From Streptomyces sp. NBC_00464 (GTDB taxonomy: Bacteria; Actinomycetota; Actinomycetes; Streptomycetales; Streptomycetaceae), in contig NZ_CP107899.1 in NCBI RefSeq assembly GCF_036013915.1, forward strand, positions 7,778,001-7,842,000: a stretch of 64,000 nt of DNA, read 5' to 3'. The notes beneath the pieces are model-generated. The model worked only from the letters and a program-made list of their open reading frames with translations. It was not told the DNA's origin and searched no databases. Both the position numbers and the translations under genes were made by a program. This document shows, in pieces, positions 34,430 to 43,070 of this stretch (position 1 is its first letter; each line of letters begins with the position of its first letter).

Positions 34430-35388
34430 CGCACACTCCCCATCACTGATGCGCCCGCTGTCGGAAGCCCGCCGGATCGGCCACCGAAGACGATGAGCAT
34501 CGCCAGGGCCGTTCCGAGGGTCGACTGATAGGCACGCCTGAAGAACGCCACGGGCGCCGCGGTCGGCGCGGCCCGCTCGGTCACGGATTTCCCCGGTATC
34601 GCACCGTCGGGCGACAGCGCATCCGCCAGCATCCGGATGCCGGCCGCCCCCGAAGGCGTCGTCAGCGGATCGGCGCCCAGGCAGTACTGGGCGAGCACGA
34701 GCTTCGCGGTGAAATCCCACGCCCCCTGCCGTACGCAGTGCTCCGTGAGGCTTTCCACGACGCGCACCGCCCGCTTCCGTTCGCCGTTGGTCAGCCCGGG
34801 ATCACGGAACCCGAACTCGCTGAGGTGGAAGACGGTGTGCGTGATCTCGCAGACGTCCAGCTCCGCCACCCGCAGCGCGGAGGCCCGAGCCAGCAGGCTG
34901 TCCGCGTACAGCTCCCGGTAGGAGGCCAACCGGTGTTCGACGCCCGCCAGATCGGCGTAGAACCGGGTCTCCAGGTGGAGGTACGGAGACTTCCGGCGCG
35001 GTGCCAGAAATCCGTCGGCCTCCAGCCGGACCGGCGCGACGCGGTGCGCGTCCGAAACGGCCCCGGCCGGCGCCAGTGCCGCGTACATCAGCTGGAACTG
35101 CCGCGCGTACCTCGGGTCGGCGGTGACCAGACGGGGAAAGTCGGAACGCTTCCAGGCGCGTTCCACCACCGCGGCCGGCGCGGGGAGGCAGACGTCCGTC
35201 GGCGCGATCCTGCCCCAGAAACGGCAGAGCAGCGCGAGTTGCAGCAGCGCCTTCACATGCGGGGTCGTCGGCAGCTCGGCATGGGCGGCCGGGGAACCGA
35301 GGTAGTCGGCGTGACGCCCCACCCATTGCCGTGTGCCCACGGACAGACGTTTCGCGGCCTCCTCAAGGCCGGCTGGTCGCGTATCCAT
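34426..35388 (-). CDS. DUF6895-like protein, paralogue 2
   Basis: This 320-aa protein carries the same signature as the gene at 32325-33239: THTVFHLSEFGFRDPGL, TPSGAAG, DGAIPG and AYQSTLGTAL. The two are therefore paralogues, though divergent overall. The ATG at 35388 has AAGGAGGATC upstream and lies within the end of the glycosyltransferase gene (26-bp overlap). Its stop overlaps the radical SAM start. The frame continues open upstream, but that part is the shadow of the glycosyltransferase. The function is unknown; a role in peptide recognition is inferred. Confidence 0.65.
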   Translation of the reverse strand: MDTRPAGLEEAAKRLSVGTRQWVGRHADYLGSPAAHAELPTTPHVKALLQLALLCRFWGRIAPTDVCLPAPAAVVERAWKRSDFPRLVTADPRYARQFQLMYAALAPAGAVSDAHRVAPVRLEADGFLAPRRKSPYLHLETRFYADLAGVEHRLASYRELYADSLLARASALRVAELDVCEITHTVFHLSEFGFRDPGLTNGERKRAVRVVESLTEHCVRQGAWDFTAKLVLAQYCLGADPLTTPSGAAGIRMLADALSPDGAIPGKSVTERAAPTAAPVAFFRRAYQSTLGTALAMLIVFGGRSGGLPTAGASVMGSVR

Positions 35389-36559
35389 GATCCTCCTTCG
35401 GTGTGGTGGAGGCCTGGGCCGTCCGCTCCACGATGTCGGCCGCGCGGGCCGCGCCGTCCATCGCGGCCAGTCGGCTGCCGAGGGCGCGCGCGCGGGTCCG
35501 CAGGCCCTCGTCCTCCCACACCGACTCCAACGGCGCGGACGGCTCCTCGGACGGGGCGTTCGGGATGTGCGCGGCCACACCGGCCCGCAGGCAGGCGCCC
35601 GCCAGCAGCGGCTGCTCGGCACCGTTGGGTGAGACCGCGAGGGGCCGTCCGCGCAGCAGGGCACCCAGGACCGGGGCGGAGGTGCCGTTGGTCAGCACCA
35701 GGCCGGCCAGGTCGATGAGCGGACCCATCCAGGGCTTGTGTACGAGGACGAGGTCGGCGTCCGGCGCGGGCTGCGGGTCCGTGGACCGGCCCTGCTCGAC
35801 CACGGCCTGGAACCGGCCGCCGGTGAACGCCGCGTTGAGCAGGGGCCACAGGCTCCTGCCCCCGAAGAAGCGGCCCATGTGTACATAGACCACGGGTTTG
35901 CCGGACCGTTCCAGGTGGTCCTTGACCCATCCGACCTCGGCCGGGTCGGCGGCCGGTTCCCAGACCAGCGGTCCCACGTGACGTACCCGCTCGGGCAGTT
36001 CGGCGCCCGGGTGCTCCAGCGCCGGGTCGCCGCGGAGCAGCAACGCGTCACCGAGCAGCGGGCTGCCCTCCCAGCGACAGGCGCGTGCGGCCTCACCCGC
36101 CTGCTCCCGCACCTCGGCGTACAGGCGCAGCCCTTCGCCGGTGCGGCTCTTCCGGGTCCTGCCCAGCTGCGGTTCCCCGTCTCCACCTGACCGGTAGTCC
36201 CACAGATGGGCCGAGAGGCCGACCACCACCACGGGAATGTCCAGCACCTCGGCGGCGAGCAGGGCCCCGTTGCACAGGACGGAGGTGACCAGCAGATCGG
36301 CTCCTGCCTCCCGGACAGCACGTACGGTCGCCAGGTACTGCACCTGACCGGTCGTTCCCCACCAGGCTGCCGAGAACGCCCGCAGGCCGCCGTAGTCCTC
36401 CGCCGCCATGAAGGGAAGTCCGGCCTCGGCGACGACGGGCGCGGCGGTCGAGCGGCCCAGGACACTGACGCGATGCCCCCGGCGCGTCAGCTCACGCCCG
36501 GCAGCGATCACCGGGTAGAGGTAGCCGCCGTCGCTGAGCGGGCAGAGAAGTATCCTCAC
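35363..36559 (-). CDS. Glycosyltransferase, GT1/MGT-like
   Basis: This 398-aa GT-B enzyme has an N-terminal acceptor domain starting MRILLCPLSDGGYLYPVIA, as in macrolide and flavonoid glycosyltransferases. The C-terminal donor domain has VLTNGTSAPVLGALLRGRPL and NGAEQPLLAGACLRAGVA. At the usual HGG-x2-(S/G) donor motif it reads TNGTSAP, and the usual DQ is EQ, so sugar or phosphate contacts may differ from the norm. It starts with a GTG whose first bases overlap the stop of a 51-codon frame. Its place in the operon suggests it glycosylates the peptide (Ser, Thr or Cys) or a product of it. Confidence 0.85.
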   Translation of the reverse strand: MRILLCPLSDGGYLYPVIAAGRELTRRGHRVSVLGRSTAAPVVAEAGLPFMAAEDYGGLRAFSAAWWGTTGQVQYLATVRAVREAGADLLVTSVLCNGALLAAEVLDIPVVVVGLSAHLWDYRSGGDGEPQLGRTRKSRTGEGLRLYAEVREQAGEAARACRWEGSPLLGDALLLRGDPALEHPGAELPERVRHVGPLVWEPAADPAEVGWVKDHLERSGKPVVYVHMGRFFGGRSLWPLLNAAFTGGRFQAVVEQGRSTDPQPAPDADLVLVHKPWMGPLIDLAGLVLTNGTSAPVLGALLRGRPLAVSPNGAEQPLLAGACLRAGVAAHIPNAPSEEPSAPLESVWEDEGLRTRARALGSRLAAMDGAARAADIVERTAQASTTPKEDHGYATSRP

Positions 36560-36711
36560 GACGTCACCCGGCCGGGACAGCCGCGGTCAGGTGCCGTGAG
36601 GCCCGGCCGTCCGGTCAAGAGGACGAGGCACTCGGGGAGTTCGTGTACGCGGTCCTGCCGGACCGTGCGGGGGTGCCGGCGCTCTGCCGGAGTACGGGCG
36701 ACGGAAGTCAT
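36556..36711 (-). CDS. Possible small coupled protein, 51 aa
   Basis: An ATG at 36711 opens a 51-codon frame whose TGA overlaps the glycosyltransferase GTG (GTGA). The product is basic (MTSVARTPAERRHPRTVRQD) with a hydrophobic middle (LPECLVLLTG) and two cysteines. I recognise no family. It lies between the 42-aa precursor and the glycosyltransferase. Coupling favours a real gene, but the ribosome binding site is weak and codon bias is only moderate. It could be a leader-binding helper, a second peptide or a non-functional frame. Confidence 0.35.
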   Translation of the reverse strand: MTSVARTPAERRHPRTVRQDRVHELPECLVLLTGRPGLTAPDRGCPGRVTS

Positions 36712-36855
36712 TCGGCGCTCTCTCATGGCCAGGCCGGAGACGGGCGGGCCCCGGTGCCGTGGCCTCGGGGCTGACGCAGGCGCGGGCTGCCCGGTTCGCG
36801 GCATGAAGCCGGGATCCGAGTAGCCCGCCCCGCGCTCAGGACTCGATGGACCGGG

Positions 36856-36984
36856 TCAGAGTGCGCTGCTGCCGTTGACGATGCAGCCGGGTACCTCCGG
36901 CTCGAAACCGTCGTTCTCGGTGTGCGCGACGACCTCGGCCTCGGTGTCGTCCTGCTCCTGCTCCGGGTTCGTGTTCTCGGACAT
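36856..36984 (-). CDS. Candidate RiPP precursor peptide, 42 aa
   Basis: A near-consensus AAGGAGGACCGG precedes the ATG at 36984. The peptide has a very acidic, Glu/Asp/Asn-rich leader (MSENTNPEQEQDDTEAE) and a C-terminal end VPGCIVNGSSAL with a single Cys (C34) and two Ser. This is the classic shape of a leader-core precursor. It is the first gene of a minus-strand operon with a glycosyltransferase, radical SAM/SPASM enzyme, two DUF6895-like proteins and an MFS exporter. Cleavage near Pro-Gly before C34 would leave a core of about 9 residues. Whether Cys or Ser is glycosylated or cross-linked is open. Confidence 0.75.
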   Translation of the reverse strand: MSENTNPEQEQDDTEAEVVAHTENDGFEPEVPGCIVNGSSAL

Positions 36985-37212
36985 CCGGTCCTCCTTGATG
37001 GACGGCGACTGCTGCGCCGGCTGAGACAGAACGTACGAGCCCCCGGTATGGGAACGCCTGGACACAGGTTCGGCGTCGGTACACGCGTGGAGCCTGTGGG
37101 GTGAACTGCGATACAGGGGCCGTGGGTCAGGCCCGTCCACTCCTTCCCCCAGCCGGGACCTTTCCCCCGTACGACGCCGACGGTTCCGAACGAGCGTGCC
37201 AAGGGGCACGCC

Positions 37213-38172
37213 TCACCGCGCGACGCGCTCCTCCAGCAGCTGTCCGGGAACGAACCCGGCCCCCGCGAGCCGCTGCCAGAGTTCCTCCGGGACCGGGAAG
37301 CGGGCGGCCGCCGCGTTCGTCGTCACCTCGGCCGCCGAACGGCAGCCGAGGACGACCGAGTCGACGGCCGGATGCAGCAGCGGGAACTGGATCGCGGCGG
37401 CGTGGATCGGCACCTCGTAGGCGTCGCACAGCGCCCGGCACTGCCTGGCCCGCTCCACCATCTGAGCCGGAGCCGGACGGTAGTTGAACATGGCGTCGGG
37501 AGAAGGGTCGGCCAGCAGACCCGTGTTGAAGACACCGCCGACCACCACCGAGGTACCCGTCCTGGCGCACACGGGCAGCAGTGCGGTGAGCGCCTCGTGG
37601 TCGAGGAGGGTGAGGCGGCCCGCGATGAGCACGACATCGACCTCGAACTCCGCCACGTACGAAGCGAGCGGACCGCTGTGGTTCATGCCGAATCCGATGG
37701 CCTTGATCAGACCCTCGTCGCGCAGCCTGCGCACCGCCGGATAGGCCGTGCGGCGGATCTCGTCCGGGTAGTCGTCCGGGTCGTGCAGATACAGGATGTC
37801 GACGCTGGAGCGGCCCAGGCGGGTCAGGCTCGACTCCAGGGACTCCCGGATGCCGCGCTCGGTCCAGTCGGTGATCACCTCCCCGGGGGAGCCGTCCGGA
37901 CGGGGGCGCAGCAGCCAGCCCGTCTTGGTGGAGATCACCGGGGCGGTGACCCCGGAGGGGCCGAGCAGCCGGCCGAGGCGCTGCTCGGCGAGGCCGTGTC
38001 CGTAGCGGGGCGCGGTGTCGAAGTACGTCATCCCGGCGGCGCCCGCCGCTTCGAGGGTCGCGGCGGCGTCCTCGTCGCTGACGTCCTCGAAGAGACCGCC
38101 CAGGGGCGCGGTGCCCAGACCGAGGCGGGGCAGGGTGAAGGGCAGCCGCTTCGGTGCCGGTCGGTTGTTCAT
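37213..38172 (-). CDS. Aldo/keto reductase, L-fucose dehydrogenase-like
   Basis: This 319-aa AKR of the AKR15/L-fucose dehydrogenase or D-threo-aldose dehydrogenase type has LGLGTAPLGGLF, the catalytic pair D52 and Y57 in YFDTAPRYGHG, LYLHDPDD where the active-site His lies, and GFGMNHS. The ATG at 38172 overlaps the stop of the gene at 38169; a GTG at 38184 is possible. With the GH29 fucosidase and fuconolactonase-like genes nearby it should oxidise L-fucose or a similar aldose to the lactone with NAD(P). It is the last gene of a two-gene minus operon. Confidence 0.85.
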   Translation of the reverse strand: MNNRPAPKRLPFTLPRLGLGTAPLGGLFEDVSDEDAAATLEAAGAAGMTYFDTAPRYGHGLAEQRLGRLLGPSGVTAPVISTKTGWLLRPRPDGSPGEVITDWTERGIRESLESSLTRLGRSSVDILYLHDPDDYPDEIRRTAYPAVRRLRDEGLIKAIGFGMNHSGPLASYVAEFEVDVVLIAGRLTLLDHEALTALLPVCARTGTSVVVGGVFNTGLLADPSPDAMFNYRPAPAQMVERARQCRALCDAYEVPIHAAAIQFPLLHPAVDSVVLGCRSAAEVTTNAAAARFPVPEELWQRLAGAGFVPGQLLEERVAR

Positions 38173-40088
38173 ACCGTCTCCCACGGTGAGGCGCAGGCCG
38201 CGCGGCCTGCGCGCAGGGTCATGGTCAGGGTCAGCCGGATCCGTGAGTTACCCGGGAGGCCGACGCGGCAGTACGGTCCGTCCACCGGCTGCTCGGGGCC
38301 GTCGTCACTGCGGACGGTGGCGACGTGGTGCTCGGCGAACGAACCCGCCTGCACCAGCAGGGAGCGTGCCGTGTCGCCCAGGTTGACCAGCTCCACGACC
38401 GTGTGGTCCGGGCTGATGTCGCAGACGAGTGCGGCGACGTCCGGCGGAAGGCCGGGGCGGCGGGCGTCCGCATCGTGGTAGCGCACGTGCAGGTTGACGA
38501 GGCCACCGTTGTAGAGGACCTGCGGGGAGCCGGTGGTCAGCTGCAACAGCGCCTCGGTCACCACGGGGTTGAGGTGCTGCCAGTGGTGGATGTCCAGCGC
38601 GTCCGGGCCGACCGCCGGGTCGACGGTGTCGCTCTCGATGGCCTCGACCCGCTCGGCGCAGCTCGCCAGGGCGCTGCGCAGCATCCGCTCGGGATACTGC
38701 GGGTTCCGCCCGTGCAGGAACTCGTACCAGGGCTCCTCGTGCCCGGCCTCGTCCTTGATGCGCTGGGTGTGCACGGCGGTCCAGTCCCAGTGGGATGCGG
38801 AGCGCAGCCGCTCGATCCGGTCCCGGTCCGCCTCGTCCCGGCTGAAGTGCCAGAGGCCGACCGGGAGTTGGCCGGGCATGACGGTGTAGTCGAACCAGCC
38901 GGAGTCGTTGTGCCGCTGGGGGACCATGAGTGTGCGCTCGGCCGTCATCGCGCGCAGGTGCGGCTCCCAGCGCTCGCCGAGCGTACCCATCTCGTCCGCG
39001 CCGCGCTGTTCGGCGTGGGACAGCACCGCGTCGAGGGGATTGCGGGCCAGGTCCAGGTAGCCGCGGTCCCCGGTGAGAAGCGTCGCGTTGGCCGCGCCGA
39101 TGACGGTGGCGCTGCCGACGGGGGAGAGGCCGTGCGGCCAGGACCAACCGTAGTGGCCGCCGTACCAGCGGCCGTCCAGGTACTCGCCCACCACACCGTT
39201 CAGGCCCGCGTTGTCGGGTACGACGTCGCGGCCCGTGAGTCGCTCCTGCCACACGCCGACGTACTCGGCCACCCAGTCCGCGTAAGCCTGCTCACCGCTG
39301 AGGAGGAAGGCCTGGGTCGCGAGGCCGGTGGCGGCCAGATTCGCGATCGTGTCACCGCGGCCCATCCGGTCCCACATCGCACGGCCGTACGCGCGTGCAC
39401 GCTCGGGGGACGAGGCCAGGTCGTCGAAGGACGCGAGGTCATCGACCCCGTCCAGCGGCATCCCGTACGGGCGCAGGGCCAGGCTCCACGGGAAATACGG
39501 CTCTTCGTCGCTGAAGCCGAATCGCGGACCCCCCGAACCGTTGTGCGGGGCGCGCACGACCCGGTGCACGGGGTCGTAGTTGGGGCCGCCCGGAAGGTAG
39601 AAATCGGCGAAGCGGAGCGCGAGTTCCTGCAGCTCCTTGTCGTCCGGGTCCGCGAGGCACAGGCCGTAGAAGAGGAGCAGACCCTCACCCTGGTGGAACC
39701 AGTCGTAGCCCCGCTCCAGGCCGCCGGAGAGCATGCCCATCTCGGTGAGCTGTGCGGTGACGCCGCTCCAGTGCCGCCGCGCGGCGGTCAGCAGATCCGC
39801 GCTGCCGCCCAGCAGGTACAGCGTCGGCCAGTTGAAGAACGGCTCGTAGAAGTCGTCCACGCCGTCCCGCCCGTCCAGCCCCTGGCCGAGGGTGTCACGG
39901 AAGACGAGGCGGCCGTCCCCCTCGGTGTAGCGGTCGGCGAAGAGTCGCCACGCCTTGTTCTGGACGGCGAACAACTGCCTTTCCAGCTCTGCCCATCGGG
40001 GGAGGTCGGTGACGCTCCGGGTCGCCGTCAGTAGTGGTCCGTGGGCCGCCGCCCCTGTGTGTGTGCCGGTCCGCTCAGGCCTGAGCAT
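38169..40088 (-). CDS. Putative six-hairpin (alpha/alpha-toroid) glycosidase-like protein
   Basis: This protein is about 639 aa from the ATG at 40088, with GAGGGAG 10 bases upstream; GTGs at 40097 and 40112 are alternatives. It is rich in helices with aromatic clusters typical of six-hairpin glycosidases: EPFFNWPTLYLLGG, GYDWFHQGEGLLLFYG, GWSWPHGLSPVG and HNDSGWFDYTVMPGQ. A beta-rich C-terminal domain follows. There is no signal peptide, so it would act on imported oligosaccharides. I cannot name the GH family. It is coupled to the fucose dehydrogenase-like gene and divergent from the fuconolactonase-like gene, with a candidate GntR operator between them. Confidence 0.65.
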   Translation of the reverse strand: MLRPERTGTHTGAAAHGPLLTATRSVTDLPRWAELERQLFAVQNKAWRLFADRYTEGDGRLVFRDTLGQGLDGRDGVDDFYEPFFNWPTLYLLGGSADLLTAARRHWSGVTAQLTEMGMLSGGLERGYDWFHQGEGLLLFYGLCLADPDDKELQELALRFADFYLPGGPNYDPVHRVVRAPHNGSGGPRFGFSDEEPYFPWSLALRPYGMPLDGVDDLASFDDLASSPERARAYGRAMWDRMGRGDTIANLAATGLATQAFLLSGEQAYADWVAEYVGVWQERLTGRDVVPDNAGLNGVVGEYLDGRWYGGHYGWSWPHGLSPVGSATVIGAANATLLTGDRGYLDLARNPLDAVLSHAEQRGADEMGTLGERWEPHLRAMTAERTLMVPQRHNDSGWFDYTVMPGQLPVGLWHFSRDEADRDRIERLRSASHWDWTAVHTQRIKDEAGHEEPWYEFLHGRNPQYPERMLRSALASCAERVEAIESDTVDPAVGPDALDIHHWQHLNPVVTEALLQLTTGSPQVLYNGGLVNLHVRYHDADARRPGLPPDVAALVCDISPDHTVVELVNLGDTARSLLVQAGSFAEHHVATVRSDDGPEQPVDGPYCRVGLPGNSRIRLTLTMTLRAGRAACASPWETV

Positions 40089-40133
40089 CGAGAACACCTG
40101 CTCCCTCGTCACGTAAGCATTGAATAATCGCCC

Positions 40134-40147
40134 ATCGATAGCCGATG
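40134..40147 (+). promoter_or_regulatory. Candidate GntR operator 1
   Basis: ATCGATAGCCGATG lies in the divergent gap between the genes at 40088 and 40223. It is one of five copies of the motif in the fucoside region. Confidence 0.65.
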
Positions 40148-40222
40148 GTTAGACTCACCGGCGGGGAGCCGACGTGTCAATACTCGGGAGCTGCCCCGCA
40201 CGCCCCGAGGAGGAGGCACACC

Positions 40223-41062
40223 GTGATCGACTGCCATGTTCACCTGTGGGATCCGGCGGAGGGATTCCCGTGGATCAGGCCCGGCAGTGAGCACCATCAC
40301 ACCTTCGGTGAGGACGACTTGGCGCAGTCGGGCGCGGGCCTGGACCTGGCCGGCGCGATCCTGGTCGAAGCGTCGCGCGGTGATGCGGGGGAGACGCACG
40401 CCTTGCGTGAACTGCGGCTGCGCCGCCCCGACCTGGTCGCCGGGTACGTGGCCAACCTGCACGTCCACGGAACCGACGGGCCCGACCCGTTCCGCGCCCT
40501 CCTGCACCGGTGGGGCGCCTCGGGGCCCAACGGGATGCGGCTCGGCGGCGCCTCGTGGACGGACACCCCTGAGCCGGCCCGCGCCCTCGTCCCCGTACTG
40601 GCAGAGGAGGGCCTGGTGCTCCAGCTCAACCTGCATCAGGGGGCGTTGACGGCGGCGGTCGACGTCGCCACTCGACACCCGGAGCTGACCGTTGTCGTCG
40701 ACCACCTGGGCAACCCCCCTGACCTGCGCACGCCGGAGGCTGCGGAGTGGTACCGCGACATCGAGCGGGCCGCGGCGCGTGGACACGTGGTGGTGAAGGT
40801 CTCCGGGCTGCTCACCCAGCAGTACGGGAATCCGTCGCGGCGCGTCGCCCACATGGTGCGGCACGTGGTGGACACGCTCGGCCCCGACCGCTGCCTCATC
40901 GGCTCCGACTGGCCGATCTGCCTGCCGCGCGGTTCCCGGGCCGACTCGCTCGCGACATCCCGGCTCGGCCTGGCACACCTGACGGCCGATCAGCGTCAGA
41001 GCGTGCTGCACACGACCGCGGTCCGCGTGTACGGACTCGACGATGAACGTCGTCGTGGTTGA
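40223..41062 (+). CDS. Amidohydrolase family protein, L-fuconolactonase-like
   Basis: This 279-aa COG3618-type metal-dependent hydrolase begins at a GTG with GAGGAGGAG upstream. The barrel starts with H-x-H (IDCHVHLWDP). VVDHLGNP carries another metal-site His, VKVSGL follows, and CLIGSDWPIC contains the catalytic Asp. Relatives open L-fucono-, L-rhamnono- or galactarolactones. With an L-fucose dehydrogenase-like AKR and GH29 genes in the same regulon, hydrolysis of L-fuconolactone to L-fuconate is the best guess. Confidence 0.82.
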   Translation: MIDCHVHLWDPAEGFPWIRPGSEHHHTFGEDDLAQSGAGLDLAGAILVEASRGDAGETHALRELRLRRPDLVAGYVANLHVHGTDGPDPFRALLHRWGASGPNGMRLGGASWTDTPEPARALVPVLAEEGLVLQLNLHQGALTAAVDVATRHPELTVVVDHLGNPPDLRTPEAAEWYRDIERAAARGHVVVKVSGLLTQQYGNPSRRVAHMVRHVVDTLGPDRCLIGSDWPICLPRGSRADSLATSRLGLAHLTADQRQSVLHTTAVRVYGLDDERRRG

Positions 41063-41114
41063 CCGTCCGCGTGGTTGACAGTGCTCGAATGCCCCTGATT
41101 CGATTCCCTCGATG

Positions 41115-41128
41115 ATCGATAGGCGATG
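41115..41128 (+). promoter_or_regulatory. Candidate GntR operator 2
   Basis: ATCGATAGGCGATG lies 57 bp before the CE7 esterase start, in the 122-bp gap after the lactonase gene. Confidence 0.65.
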
Positions 41129-41184
41129 ATCAGCGACCGACTCCGCCTCGACGTGAGTCGGCCCCGACCTCCGCGGAGATGCGC

Positions 41185-42171
41185 ATGGCACATTTCGACT
41201 TTCCCCTGGACGAGCTGGAGAGCTATCGCCCGGCTCTGCCCGAGCCGGACGACTTCGACGCCTTCTGGCAGCAGACACTTGCGCAGCAGGAGGGGTTCGG
41301 CCTCGCCGCGACGTTCGACCCGGTGCCCAACGGGCTGGCCACGATCGACACCTTCGACGTGACCTTCGCCGGGTACGGCGGCCATCCCGTGCGCGGCTGG
41401 TTCCATCTGCCGGTGACCCGCACCGGCCCGCTGCCGGTCGTCGTGGAGTTCCTGGGCTACGGCAGCGGCCGGGGAGCGCCGCACGAGATACGGCTGTGGG
41501 CCGACGCCGGCTACGCGCACTTCGTCATGGACACCCGCGGCCAGGGGGCCGACACCCCCGACCCCGACCCGGCGAGCGGCGACATCGCGGCGCCCGGCTT
41601 CCTCACCCGCGGCGTGCTGGACCCACTCCGTTACTACTACCGGCGTCTGTACACCGACGCGGTGCGTGCCGTCGCTGCGGCGCGCACGCACCCGGACGTC
41701 GACCCGGCCCGCGTCGTGGTCACGGGCACCAGCCAGGGCGGCGGCATCGCGCTCGCTGCCGCGGGCCTCGTCCCCGACCTCGTGGCGGCCATGCCGGACG
41801 TGCCGTTCCTGTGCCACTTCCCGCGCGCGACGACGATCACCGACATGCCGCCGTACGACGAGGTCACCAGGTTCGTGAAGCGGCACCGCGAGCACGCGGC
41901 CACGGTGGCCCGCACCATGGCCTACTTCGACGGTGCCACCCTGGCCCGGCGGGCGAATGCGCCGACGCTGTTCTCGGTCGGTCTGATGGACCGCATCTGC
42001 CCGCCCTCCACGGTGTACGCGGCGTTCAACCACTACGGCGCCCAGTGGGACGTCGATCAGTCCGACAAGCAGATACAGGTGTATCCCTTCAACGACCACG
42101 AGGGCGGCGGAACCGCCCATGAGGTAGTCAAATTGGAGTGGCTGGCCGATCAGCTGGAATCCTCGGTGTGA
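41185..42171 (+). CDS. Acetylxylan esterase / cephalosporin-C deacetylase-like (CE7)
   Basis: This 328-aa alpha/beta hydrolase of the CE7 family has the typical MDTRGQG segment after the oxyanion region (FLGYGSGRG), nucleophile S183 in GTSQGG, D269 in GLMDRICPP and H305 in FNDHEGG. There is no signal peptide, so it removes acetyl groups from imported sugars. GGAG lies 6 bases before the ATG at 41185; an ATG at 41179 is too close. A motif copy sits in its promoter. Fucose-containing plant and algal glycans are often acetylated, which fits the cluster. Confidence 0.88.
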   Translation: MAHFDFPLDELESYRPALPEPDDFDAFWQQTLAQQEGFGLAATFDPVPNGLATIDTFDVTFAGYGGHPVRGWFHLPVTRTGPLPVVVEFLGYGSGRGAPHEIRLWADAGYAHFVMDTRGQGADTPDPDPASGDIAAPGFLTRGVLDPLRYYYRRLYTDAVRAVAAARTHPDVDPARVVVTGTSQGGGIALAAAGLVPDLVAAMPDVPFLCHFPRATTITDMPPYDEVTRFVKRHREHAATVARTMAYFDGATLARRANAPTLFSVGLMDRICPPSTVYAAFNHYGAQWDVDQSDKQIQVYPFNDHEGGGTAHEVVKLEWLADQLESSV

Positions 42172-42239
42172 CTCCATCGAGGGAAGACGGGCGCGTATTA
42201 TGTCGCAACTGACGTGCCCCAGTGCAGGATTGGGAATTC

Positions 42240-43007
42240 ATGGCATCAAATGCTTCCGGTGGATTCGTCTCCACGCTGGCCACCAACAAGGACCGGTTCC
42301 GCAAGACCCTGATCTCGGACCAGGTGTACGACCTGCTCCGCCAGGCCGTTGTCGAAGGGGATCTCGCGCCGAACGACCGCGTGGTCGAGTCGGAGATCGC
42401 GCGGCGGCTCGGCGTGAGCCAGGCCCCGGTGCGCGAGGCGGTCAAGAGGCTTGCCCGTGAGGGCCTGTTCACGCACGTGCCGCGACGCGGCCACTTCGTC
42501 GTCGAGGTCTCCTCGCGGGACGCGGAGTACGCCCGTCAGGTGCGTGAGCCACTGGAGAGCCTTGCCGCGCAGCTTGCCGCGGAGCACATCACGGAGGAGC
42601 AGCTCGCCGAGCTCGACGCGCAGGTCGAGCGGATGCACGAGGCGGTCGCCACGAACGACGTCAGTACCTTCCGCGACGCCGACATCGAGTTCCACAGCCT
42701 GGTCAGCCAGTTCGCGGGAAATCCGTTCCTCGCCCGTATGTGGGAGGTCATCGAGCCGAGTCTGCGCACTCTTCGCGCCATCTCCGACCCGCTCTTCGAC
42801 GGTGACAGGGGTGCGATGGCGGACGAACACGGGCGTCTGGTCGCACTGTTGAGGACAAGGGAACCCGGTAAGGCGGCCCAGGCGTTCGCCGACCACGCCG
42901 CCGGCCGGGGGCCCGTTCCCGATACGCGGGAGACGAAGCCGCCGCGCAAGAAGGCCGCCGCGACGAAGCGGACCACGTCCGGGAAGACCGCGCCGAAGTC
43001 GAATTGA
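42240..43007 (+). CDS. GntR family regulator (FadR/FCD type)
   Basis: This 255-aa protein has an N-terminal winged helix (about 24-90: ISDQVYDLLRQAVVEGDL, then EIARRLGVSQAPVREAVKRL) and an FCD ligand domain. FCD metal-type residues are visible (FRDADIEFHSLV; a later His in DEHGRLV). A Lys/Arg/Pro-rich tail (236-255) may add DNA contacts. It is the only regulator of this type in the fucoside region. I infer that it binds the five ATCGATAG-N-CGATG copies and is released by a sugar acid or sugar. The ATG at 42240 is preferred; a GTG at 42222 also fits. A 19-bp terminator follows. Confidence 0.88.
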   Translation: MASNASGGFVSTLATNKDRFRKTLISDQVYDLLRQAVVEGDLAPNDRVVESEIARRLGVSQAPVREAVKRLAREGLFTHVPRRGHFVVEVSSRDAEYARQVREPLESLAAQLAAEHITEEQLAELDAQVERMHEAVATNDVSTFRDADIEFHSLVSQFAGNPFLARMWEVIEPSLRTLRAISDPLFDGDRGAMADEHGRLVALLRTREPGKAAQAFADHAAGRGPVPDTRETKPPRKKAAATKRTTSGKTAPKSN

Positions 43008-43013
43008 CCAGAC

Positions 43014-43056
43014 GGTAATGGGCCCGACCCGGAGTATCCGGGTCGGGCCCATTACC
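43014..43056. terminator. Strong bidirectional terminator
   Basis: A perfect 19-bp stem (GGTAATGGGCCCGACCCGG with its complement) around AGTAT lies between the convergent GntR and beta-helix genes. Confidence 0.9.
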
Positions 43057-43070
43057 AGGTCGCGAGCGGG

